A stretch of 5,503 nt of DNA from an uncultured euryarchaeote (GTDB taxonomy: Archaea; Nanohalarchaeota; Nanosalinia; Nanosalinales; Nanosalinaceae). The stretch is taken from positions 1 through 5,503 of the forward strand of contig CAKZNU010000066.1 in assembly GCA_937132175.1 (NCBI GenBank), read 5' to 3'. How positions within the stretch are numbered: the stretch's first letter is position 1; every line of letters begins with the position of its first letter. Shown in pieces: positions 1 through 4,263 of this stretch. Under the pieces are notes generated by a model that searched no databases, had not been told where the DNA came from, and saw only the letters and a list, made by a program, of their open reading frames with translations. Made by a program: the position numbers and the translations under genes.

Positions 1-871
1 CTATACGTGGATTCTCCTTCGCATCCTCAAGAGTCAGGTCTATAGACTCGAAGTCATCTATGTCTTTATCCGTCATTGCAACTCCGAGAGCTTCCCATAC
101 CTGACGTTTCTCAGAGTAGTCGGGAGCATCAAGCTCTGGCTGCCTCATGGAGGCCGTAAGATTTTGTTTAAACGGCATAGTGTGTGAGTTCTGTATAAGC
201 TGGTGATGGTACAGTTCAGAGTCAAGGTCGCTTGAGGCATCAGTTGCTCTCCGCCAGGCATTCAGAGCCTCGTATCTGATCTTGTCCTCAAGATACATCT
301 TCTCCGAGTCAAGGTCTCCGCCCCACAGGATGCCATCTTGCTCGAGGTACCAGCGCCCCGTATCTACCGGATTGAACCGGCCCGCTCTTTCATCGAGTAA
401 CATGCCGTCTTCCCTATCGCCAACCCATGTTCTGTGCCCGGCCGGCCTGGAGAAAAGCTCTGTGTCGCATAAGACTGCAAAGGAATCAACCTTAAGCGGA
501 GACTCCTGATCAGAGTATCTGGCCTCTACAACGGTTACAGGGAGGTCTCTGTTAACCTCCGTCTCGTATATCTCTACGTCCTCTATCTGGAGACGTTCCC
601 TGCCTATCTGCCTGTAAAGCTCTTCTTCCTCGCCATCAAGCCAGGCCATACCTCTCCTCAAGTCCATGTTTTCTCCGTCTAAGTCTTCATGAAAGTCCAG
701 GCTTTCCTCAAGTCTTCTATCCACAAGCTCCTCTTCATTACCGTATAACCATGCCAGTGACTCTCTAACGTCCGGTTTCTCTGTACTGAACTCTGTTCTG
801 GAATTGAAGCTTCTTCCCTGGATATACTCTGATACAGCATCCTCACGTCCAAAGCCGTTTCTTATCGACAC
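1..871 (-). CDS. Large acidic protein of unknown function, 3' end outside window
   Basis: Reading the minus strand from a GTG at 871-869 gives 290 codons without a stop, running off the left edge, so the C-terminus is missing. The product is strongly acidic (many Glu/Asp), rich in Trp and Tyr, and has no signal peptide or membrane segment, so it is probably a soluble halophile protein. I do not recognise a family. A short internal repeat is visible: an AWLxGxEEEL motif with flanking arginines at residues 36-56 (AWLYGNEEEL) and again at 72-92 (AWLDGEEEEL). The start is chosen because a TTTAAA box lies about 29 nt upstream, which suits leaderless expression. An ATG three codons upstream (880-878) is followed at once by an in-frame TAG and is too close to the TATA box. 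It is divergent from the 183-aa gene across a 56-bp gap. The coding frame is well supported by its length and composition; the function is unknown. Confidence 0.85.
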   Translation of the reverse strand, partial: MSIRNGFGREDAVSEYIQGRSFNSRTEFSTEKPDVRESLAWLYGNEEELVDRRLEESLDFHEDLDGENMDLRRGMAWLDGEEEELYRQIGRERLQIEDVEIYETEVNRDLPVTVVEARYSDQESPLKVDSFAVLCDTELFSRPAGHRTWVGDREDGMLLDERAGRFNPVDTGRWYLEQDGILWGGDLDSEKMYLEDKIRYEALNAWRRATDASSDLDSELYHHQLIQNSHTMPFKQNLTASMRQPELDAPDYSEKRQVWEALGVAMTDKDIDDFESIDLTLEDAKENPRI

Positions 872-892
872 AGACTACATCAAGCTCCAAAG

Positions 893-901
893 AATTTAAA
901 G
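893..901. promoter_or_regulatory. Shared bidirectional TATA box (AATTTAAA)
   Basis: The self-complementary core TTTAAA (895-900) is the only TATA-like sequence in the 56-bp gap between two divergent genes. It lies 29 nt from the minus-strand GTG at 871 and 33 nt from the plus-strand ATG at 928. An archaeal TATA box sits about 25-30 nt before the transcription start, so both mRNAs would be leaderless or nearly so. Using one box in both directions is inferred. Confidence 0.6.
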
Positions 902-927
902 AACTGCCGGAATGTAGTTACCATAGA

Positions 928-1479
928 ATGAAGAAAGAAAGGTTCGACTGGAGTGAAGTCAGGAAGTACCTGGGTCTGCCGACAGGGGCCGGATTTCAGG
1001 CGGCAGAGCACCACCCGGAGAAGACAGAAGATCTGACAGGTATCGATGTACCTGATTCCCTGTTTGAAGACGCTCTGGATCCCTTACAGGCGGATAAGGC
1101 CATGCATTTCGTATTCAGTTACTCTGCAGCCTGGACTGTTCTGGAGGGAATAGAGGCTTCCCCGTACAGCTTTGACCTGGCGGAGAAAGCGCTAACGGTG
1201 AATGCTGCGACTCTCGTCGGTGGCTCGATCAAGGAGTTTACCGATCCGGTATACGATCCTTTTGATATGGCAGCAAACCTTGCCGGTGCAAACACGGCTT
1301 TACTCCATCACTATGGAGACAGAAAAGACGCTGTAGAGTCACACATGGAGGAGGCGTACAGAGAAACTGTGGACCTGGAACCTAGAGAGGTCTACAGCCT
1401 GGAAAAACACCTCTCGAGATACGAGGACGGACAGTCATCCAGAGCCGAGTTTTACCGGAAGCTGGAAGACAGTAGGTAG
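928..1479 (+). CDS. YfiM/DUF2279-like (VanZ-related) protein, 183 aa
   Basis: This complete ORF runs from ATG 928 to TAG 1477-1479. The acidic N-terminal third (residues 1-55) has no recognisable domain. Residues 56-126 carry a pattern I associate with the YfiM/DUF2279 group of the VanZ-like superfamily: D56-K57-x-x-H60-F61-x-x-S-Y, then G98-G99-x-x-K102-E103-x-x-D106, then D113-x-x-A-N117-x-x-G120. That pattern is polar residues embedded in short hydrophobic helices (about 59-72, 91-100, 114-126). The helices are short and the tail (130-183) is charged, with a YSLEKHLSRYEDG-type helix, so any membrane association is weak or peripheral. There is no lipobox or signal peptide, unlike bacterial YfiM, a predicted lipoprotein. 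The start is supported by the TTTAAA box 33 nt upstream and the absence of a Shine-Dalgarno sequence. Biochemical function is unknown even for the family. The coding call is firm; the family assignment rests on motif recall. Confidence 0.85.
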   Translation: MKKERFDWSEVRKYLGLPTGAGFQAAEHHPEKTEDLTGIDVPDSLFEDALDPLQADKAMHFVFSYSAAWTVLEGIEASPYSFDLAEKALTVNAATLVGGSIKEFTDPVYDPFDMAANLAGANTALLHHYGDRKDAVESHMEEAYRETVDLEPREVYSLEKHLSRYEDGQSSRAEFYRKLEDSR

Positions 1480-1501
1480 AAATGTAGATGATAGAATCGG
1501 A

Positions 1502-1513
1502 TTAGTGCACTAA
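1502..1513. repeat. Perfect 12-bp palindrome TTAGTGCACTAA
   Basis: A perfect inverted repeat (TTAGTG/CACTAA) begins 23 nt after the stop of the 183-aa gene. With no loop it suits a dimeric protein-binding site better than an RNA hairpin. It could also mark the 3' end of the upstream transcript, but no T-tract follows. Confidence 0.4.
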
Positions 1514-1564
1514 AACTCTTAGTCAAGTAGCTTCTACCCTGAGTAGTGGAAGTTTAAACCAGCT

Positions 1565-1605
1565 TGAGATGTCTCTCATTCTTCCTTTCTGGAGAATTTA
1601 TTCTC
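1565..1605. repeat. Two adjacent inverted repeats in the intergenic spacer
   Basis: The 266-bp gap from 1480 to 1745 holds no convincing gene. It contains TGAGA-TGTC-TCTCA (1565-1578) and, 13 nt further on, GAGAAT-TT-ATTCTC (1592-1605), sharing a GAGA half-site. They lie 110-150 bp upstream of the TATA box for the gene at 1746, which is far for a repressor but possible for an activator. A second TTTAAA-type sequence at 1553-1558 has no start codon at a suitable distance. Function is unproven. Confidence 0.35.
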
Positions 1606-1715
1606 AGGTTCATTCTGGCCATACTGTGTATAGAACGGCAAACATCGTCGTTCGGTATTAAACAAAGCGGACTCCGGATTTTGAACTTTTGAACAAAACT
1701 CACATGGTAGACCAG

Positions 1716-1722
1716 TTTAAAA
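1716..1722 (+). promoter_or_regulatory. TATA box of the broken transglutaminase-like gene
   Basis: TTTAAAA lies 30 nt upstream of ATG 1746, the same spacing as at the other leaderless starts in the window. This supports 1746 as the original start of the interrupted gene. Confidence 0.5.
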
Positions 1723-1745
1723 CCTTGTTATTTGCAGGTAAAAAT

Positions 1746-2410
1746 ATGGGTTTCGGTAATGAAATCTTGCCGGGAACTAAGATTATAGGTAGATACCTCG
1801 ATACGTCGCACTTATTTGATGACGGAGTCCAAATTCACGTAGAAGATAGATAAAGATTCGAGAATAAAGCCGATGAGCTTTTTGGCAAGTATGATGATGC
1901 GGTCAGGTATTCGGAAAAGACTCGAGGTGAGCGGTATGATGATCAAGAGTTTGAAGGAAAGGTACTTGAGGCCGTCTTCCGCGGAGTTTGCGGGATACAT
2001 GAACCACTTAATCAACAAGATTTTGAAGAACCAGATTTCAATCAACCGGAAGTAAACCGGGTCTACCTTGCCGATCTTCTAGACGAATCGAAGTACAACT
2101 GCGCTATAGCCTCACTTGAACAAGGAGCAATAGCGAGTAAGGTAGCTCCGAAATTCGATTCGATATAGTGAAGCCTACTGTAAACTTCAACTCGAGGCCG
2201 GAGCCGGAAAGATTCCACGCTTGGTGTGAAGTCCATCACGACTATGATGACCTTGGCTCTCCAGTAATACTGGACTCTACTTGCGGGTATTTTGGACCTC
2301 CAGAGGAGAACCCTGAACGCAACAGGCAGGGTTTCAGGTCAGACGCAGATGAAAACCTAGATTATACCGGAAGAACTGAAATCGGATTTCATGACCTCTG
2401 GTATGGATAG
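1746..2410 (+). pseudogene. Broken transglutaminase-like cysteine protease gene
   Basis: Three reading segments join into one acidic protein of about 220 residues. Segment A runs from ATG 1746 for 35 codons to an in-frame TAA (1851-1853). Segment B continues in the same frame for 104 codons (1854-2165) to TAG 2166-2168 and contains no ATG, GTG or TTG, so it has no start of its own. Segment C is in the next frame from GTG 2168, overlapping that TAG by one base, to TAG 2408-2410. The B/C junction reads smoothly (APKFDSI then VKPTVNF). Segment B has a candidate nucleophile in YLADLLDESKYNCAIAS (Cys119 of the composite). Segment C has HAWCEV (His17) and VILDST (Asp36), the spacing and context of the Cys-His-Asp triad in transglutaminase-like proteases. 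As written, no single polypeptide has all three. A nonsense mutation plus a frameshift is the simplest reading; recoding or sequence error are alternatives. Confidence 0.65.
2168..2410 (+). CDS. 80-aa ORF: C-terminal piece of transglutaminase-like protein
   Basis: This is the longest intact ORF of the broken locus, from GTG 2168 (inside TAGTG) to TAG 2410. It encodes the likely His/Asp half of the fold: HAWCEVHHDY at residues 17-26 and VILDSTCGYFGP at 33-44, followed by a polar tail ending HDLWYG. It has no catalytic Cys at the expected place and no promoter of its own. If translated at all it would depend on coupling to the upstream frame. It could be a free-standing small protein with a Cys/His cluster (C20, H23, H24, C39), but the smooth continuation from the upstream frame favours a fragment. 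Confidence 0.5.
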   Translation: MKPTVNFNSRPEPERFHAWCEVHHDYDDLGSPVILDSTCGYFGPPEENPERNRQGFRSDADENLDYTGRTEIGFHDLWYG

Positions 2411-2444
2411 GAAGAGTAGTGGGTGAAGACGTTAGGAGTTGTAG

Positions 2445-2572
2445 TGGACTCTCCGGGATTTGAACCCGGGGCCTTCTGCTATCCCGCGTCGAAGATTCGA
2501 GGTCTTCTCCAACTCCCTTGCTAAGCAAGGAAGTGTTGCGAAGCAGACGTTCTGCCACTGAACTAAGAGCCC
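2445..2572 (-). tRNA. tRNA-Ala(CGC) with 56-nt intron
   Basis: The minus strand folds as a tRNA: acceptor GGGCTCT/AGAGTCC with a G3-U70 pair and discriminator A73 (both alanine identity elements), D-arm GTTC-AGTGGCA-GAAC, anticodon stem TCTGC/GCAGA, variable loop AGGCC, and T-arm CCGGG-TTCAAAT-CCCGG. Removing 56 nt after position 37 gives a 72-nt tRNA with loop TTCGCAA and anticodon CGC (reads GCG, Ala). CCA is not encoded. A TATA box is centred about 32 nt upstream. It is a sister of the tRNA-Ala(GGC) at 4094-4165. Confidence 0.93.
2481..2536 (-). other. tRNA-Ala(CGC) intron at position 37/38
   Basis: The intron sits at the canonical archaeal site. A relaxed bulge-helix-bulge can be drawn: central helix TTCG/CGGG (two GU pairs), 5' bulge CA|A and 3' bulge AT|A, giving a 7-nt anticodon loop after splicing. 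The intron contains two perfect hairpins: CCTTGC/GCAAGG with a 3-nt loop (2516-2530) and GAAGA/TCTTC with a 7-nt loop (2491-2507). The inner helix next to the 5' bulge is weak, so the exact splice geometry is inferred. Confidence 0.75.
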
Positions 2573-2600
2573 TTTACAGTGACAGTTCTGTGTCAAACAA

Positions 2601-2607
2601 TTTATAT
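2601..2607 (-). promoter_or_regulatory. TATA box of tRNA-Ala(CGC)
   Basis: ATATAAA on the minus strand is centred about 32 nt before the mature 5' end at 2572. A TGACA/TGTCA inverted repeat (2580-2595) lies between box and gene. Confidence 0.6.
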
Positions 2608-2642
2608 CGGGGCAATCGTATGCGTCGTCTTCGGATCAGATT

Positions 2643-2650
2643 TTTATATT
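2643..2650 (+). promoter_or_regulatory. TATA box (TTTATATT) for the ORF at 2671
   Basis: A strong archaeal-type TATA sequence lies 28 nt upstream of ATG 2671, so that ATG is a leaderless start. It is divergent from the tRNA promoter 40 bp to the left. Confidence 0.6.
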
Positions 2651-2670
2651 TTTGTTTAAATAGTAGTAAC

Positions 2671-2748
2671 ATGGCTGAGGATTTTGAAGATGCCTTGGTA
2701 AGGTACAAGCGGGACAGGTTCGGAGAGATAGACCTTGAACTTTTTTAA
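2671..2748 (+). CDS. 25-aa ORF; probably N-terminus of the next ORF
   Basis: ATG 2671 opens a 25-codon frame (MAEDFEDALVRYKRDRF, then GEIDLELF) ending at TAA 2746-2748, directly after a T6 run. It starts 28 nt from a good TATA box. The same frame continues beyond the TAA without another stop: IRKLTDIIEKVMDLPKQAV leads straight into the 232-aa ORF starting at 2782. The amphipathic helical character is kept across the TAA. It may therefore be the true N-terminus of that protein (interrupted or read through), or a short leader ORF. It is too short for family recognition. Confidence 0.45.
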   Translation: MAEDFEDALVRYKRDRFGEIDLELF

Positions 2749-2781
2749 ATAAGGAAACTTACGGATATTATAGAGAAGGTA

Positions 2782-3480
2782 ATGGACTTGCCTAAGCAGG
2801 CAGTATTGAGGTCCTATGGTAATAAGGTGCTGGGCCAAGATGACGGCCCTAGGGGATACAAGGAGAGATCTCTATCCAAGATAGGTCCTCAGGATAAACA
2901 TCTTCTGAAGCAAAGAGGTCCGTTTGGGAAGGGTTTAGATAGGTTGCTTTACGAGGAGGTAAAAGATCTTAATCCTGAGAAAGCTTCAGTAGTTGAGGCA
3001 AACATATATCATAGCACAAACCAAGACTTTAACGCTGGAGAGGAGCTCAGTCTACTGGACAACAGACACGGTTACATTAACTGGGAGGGTAGATTGAGAT
3101 CAAGCGATCTTGAGGAGATGATTGAAGACTTTGGGTTCGGAGAGATCAAGGACTTTACGGTTTCAGATGACTCAACGGAGATTCTTGCGGAGGGAAGTTC
3201 AGGGGAGTTGAAGGTGGAAAGCCATGCCGGAGGACGGATGAAGCTCAGCTACAGTCCGGATAATTATGACCCCGAAACTTTCAGTGTAGCCGGAATAGAT
3301 TTAATTGAAGCAGAGGACGGAAGATACGTAAACACCTATGAAGATCCAGAAGTCTTGAAAGCCGCAGTAGAGACTGTCTCTGGTCTGGACTCAGAGCCAG
3401 AGTTCAACGATCGGTCTATGATCACGGGTTCAGGATACTACCGGGGTAGCAAAGCACCAATGGCGTTTAACTGGAGATAG
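2782..3480 (+). CDS. Unknown acidic protein, 232 aa
   Basis: The ORF runs from ATG 2782 to TAG 3478-3480. I do not recognise the family. The first 60 residues are basic and polar (RSYGNKVLG, GPRGYKERSLSKIG, LLKQRGPFGKG). From about residue 70 the protein becomes acidic, with alternating hydrophobic and polar stretches suggesting beta structure (residues 120-170), a helix around 185-200 (EDPEVLKAAVETVSG) and a polar tail. There is no signal peptide, membrane segment or evident catalytic motif. The start is doubtful: 2782 has no TATA box of its own, and the purine-rich AGAAGGT before it is too close to serve as a Shine-Dalgarno. The frame is open back to TAA 2746 and beyond that to the promoter-linked ATG 2671. 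The full protein may be about 269 residues, including whatever is read at the TAA. Confidence 0.7.
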   Translation: MDLPKQAVLRSYGNKVLGQDDGPRGYKERSLSKIGPQDKHLLKQRGPFGKGLDRLLYEEVKDLNPEKASVVEANIYHSTNQDFNAGEELSLLDNRHGYINWEGRLRSSDLEEMIEDFGFGEIKDFTVSDDSTEILAEGSSGELKVESHAGGRMKLSYSPDNYDPETFSVAGIDLIEAEDGRYVNTYEDPEVLKAAVETVSGLDSEPEFNDRSMITGSGYYRGSKAPMAFNWR

Positions 3481-3528
3481 TTATCTAATAGCGACCGGAG
3501 CATACGGACCTCTCAGTCAGGCAGATAA

Positions 3529-3572
3529 CCCAGAGACGTTTGTAATACAACGTAATACTTATTAACTCTGGG
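3529..3572. promoter_or_regulatory. Nested repeats around the promoter of the 116-aa gene
   Basis: An inverted repeat CCCAGAG (3529-3535) / CTCTGGG (3566-3572) encloses the TATA box. Inside are a direct repeat GTAATAC (3542-3548 and 3552-3558), one helical turn apart, and a second inverted repeat ACGTT/AACGT (3536-3553). This crowding suggests operator sites. An outer pair GTTATCT (3480-3486) / AGATAAC (3523-3529) lies just upstream. Confidence 0.45.
3558..3564 (+). promoter_or_regulatory. TATA box (CTTATTA) of the 116-aa gene
   Basis: CTTATTA lies 30 nt before ATG 3588, matching the other leaderless starts in the window. Confidence 0.5.
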
Positions 3573-3587
3573 ACATAGTTACGTTCC

Positions 3588-3938
3588 ATGGAAAGTAAGG
3601 CATACTCCATCAGAACAGAGTTTACTGAAGAGGGGGATATAACTGGAGACGAAGATTACGGGCTGGGTACGCTCCTAGAGGATATCAGTGATACCGTGGG
3701 ATACGGTGAAGATGGTAGAAGATGGTTTTCTACGCGGGAGGTTTCAGATACTCTGGCCTCGAGATACTGTGCTGAGAATCAGGAAGGCTTTCTGGGAGCT
3801 CTACTTGATGAGATAGAAAGAGAAACTACAAGCAAAGACCTCAACATTATCGACAAGATGCTCGGGCAGAAAAGAGAAGAGGGAGATGTACTCGGAGAGT
3901 ACAGAGAAGAGGGATACAGGTGGCAGCTCAACGAGTAG
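3588..3938 (+). CDS. Small acidic protein, 116 aa, possible winged-helix
   Basis: This complete ORF starts at a leaderless ATG 3588 and ends at TAG 3936-3938. It is very acidic, with a Gly/Asp-rich N-terminal half (EEGDITGDEDYGLGTLLED). The C-terminal half (residues 45-116) reads as helix (FSTREVSDTLASRYC), helix (EGFLGALLDEIERET), a third helix (DLNIIDKMLGQKR) and an aromatic hairpin-like end (GEYREEGYRWQLNE). That order resembles a winged helix-turn-helix, but there is no specific family match and the acidity argues for caution. It could be an autoregulated DNA-binding protein, given the repeats around its own promoter; that is inference. There is no signal peptide or membrane segment. Confidence 0.72.
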   Translation: MESKAYSIRTEFTEEGDITGDEDYGLGTLLEDISDTVGYGEDGRRWFSTREVSDTLASRYCAENQEGFLGALLDEIERETTSKDLNIIDKMLGQKREEGDVLGEYREEGYRWQLNE

Positions 3939-3946
3939 ATGCAGTT

Positions 3947-4010
3947 TCCTGGGAGACGTTGCCCCATCAGGTGGGGCTGTACTCTCTGGGATATAGAAAA
4001 CAGGTTTTTC
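3947..4010 (-). pseudogene. Permuted tRNA-Ala remnant / structured RNA hairpin
   Basis: Two segments match the tRNA-Ala(GGC) exactly on the same strand. GGGAGACGTT (3951-3960) equals its anticodon-stem/D-stem part (4135-4144). ACTCTCTGGGAT (3981-3992) equals its T-stem/acceptor 3' part (4097-4108). Weaker similarity continues into the T-loop side (CCTG..TTC.A on the minus strand, to about 4006). The order is swapped compared with the tRNA: on the minus strand the 3' part comes before the 5' part. The stretch also folds into one long hairpin: lower stem TCCT-GGAGA/TCTCT-GGGA, internal loop, upper stem GCCCCA/TGGGGC (3961-3977). It could be a relic of a former tandem tRNA, a permuted tRNA gene, or a small RNA antisense to tRNA-Ala. 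Confidence 0.45.
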
Positions 4011-4044
4011 CCGGAGATTTCCAGACTGTCATTGCTGAAACGAA

Positions 4045-4059
4045 GATCAGTTTCTGATC
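4045..4059 (-). terminator. Hairpin downstream of tRNA-Ala(GGC)
   Basis: GATCAG-TTT-CTGATC is a perfect 6-bp stem located 35 nt past the tRNA 3' end on the minus strand, followed there by TTCGTTT. A second imperfect hairpin (TCCTG/CAGGA, 4061-4081) lies between. A role in ending or processing the tRNA transcript is inferred. Confidence 0.3.
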
Positions 4060-4093
4060 CTCCTGCAAAAGATTCACAGGATTCTTGAAGCTA

Positions 4094-4165
4094 TGGACTC
4101 TCTGGGATTTGAACCCAGGGCCTTCTCCGTGCCAGGGAGACGTTCTGCCACTGAACTAAGAGCCC
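4094..4165 (-). tRNA. tRNA-Ala(GGC), no intron
   Basis: A complete 72-nt cloverleaf reads on the minus strand: acceptor GGGCTCT/AGAGTCC with G3-U70, D-arm GTTC/GAAC, anticodon stem TCTCC/GGAGA with loop CTGGCAC (anticodon GGC, reading GCC/GCT), variable loop AGGCC, T-arm CTGGG/CCCAG with loop TTCAAAT, and discriminator A73. CCA is not encoded. It differs from the tRNA-Ala(CGC) only in the anticodon arm, one T-stem pair and the lack of an intron. Confidence 0.96.
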
Positions 4166-4194
4166 GTGTATTGAGGTAACGGGTTGGTTAATCC

Positions 4195-4201
4195 TAAATA
4201 A
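4195..4201 (-). promoter_or_regulatory. TATA box of tRNA-Ala(GGC)
   Basis: TTATTTA on the minus strand is centred about 33 nt before the tRNA 5' end, the same spacing as for the other tRNA-Ala. Confidence 0.5.
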
Positions 4202-4230
4202 CCTTTCTGGAACTACCGTGTGCGGGATTG

Positions 4231-4237
4231 CTTATTT
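4231..4237 (+). promoter_or_regulatory. TATA box (CTTATTT) of dapD
   Basis: CTTATTT lies 33 nt before ATG 4264 and 24 nt before ATG 4255. The window's other leaderless genes show about 28-33 nt, favouring 4264. Confidence 0.45.
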
Positions 4238-4263
4238 GATGTTTGGTCTGTAAAATGTGTTTC

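Noticed and set aside
282..509. 75-aa plus-strand ORF
   Set aside because: It lies antisense inside the 290-codon minus-strand frame and is Ser/Pro-rich, the usual look of an antisense shadow.
1514..1532. CTCTTAGT-CAAGTAGC resembling the 5' end of tRNA-Ala
   Set aside because: Only an 8-nt exact match plus scattered identities, and no T-arm follows. A match of this size is expected by chance in the window.
1569..1661. Possible 30-aa ORF in the spacer, ending at a TAA
   Set aside because: No TATA box at the right distance, non-acidic composition, and it overlaps palindromes.
1811..1821. 11-nt repeat CTTATTTGATG, also at 4231-4241
   Set aside because: A repeat this short is expected by chance in 5.5 kb. 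One copy is inside coding sequence and the other overlaps the dapD TATA box.
1873..2055. 60-aa plus-strand ORF and the opposing 77-aa minus-strand ORF (1812-2045)
   Set aside because: Both overlap the startless frame, whose product is acidic like the rest of the window. Their own products are basic or hydrophobic and unlike the neighbours, so they are shadows.
3951..3992. C/D-box guide RNA with two guides against tRNA-Ala
   Set aside because: The antisense segments have guide-like lengths, but no C (RTGATGA) or D (CTGA) boxes sit at the required positions on the plus strand.
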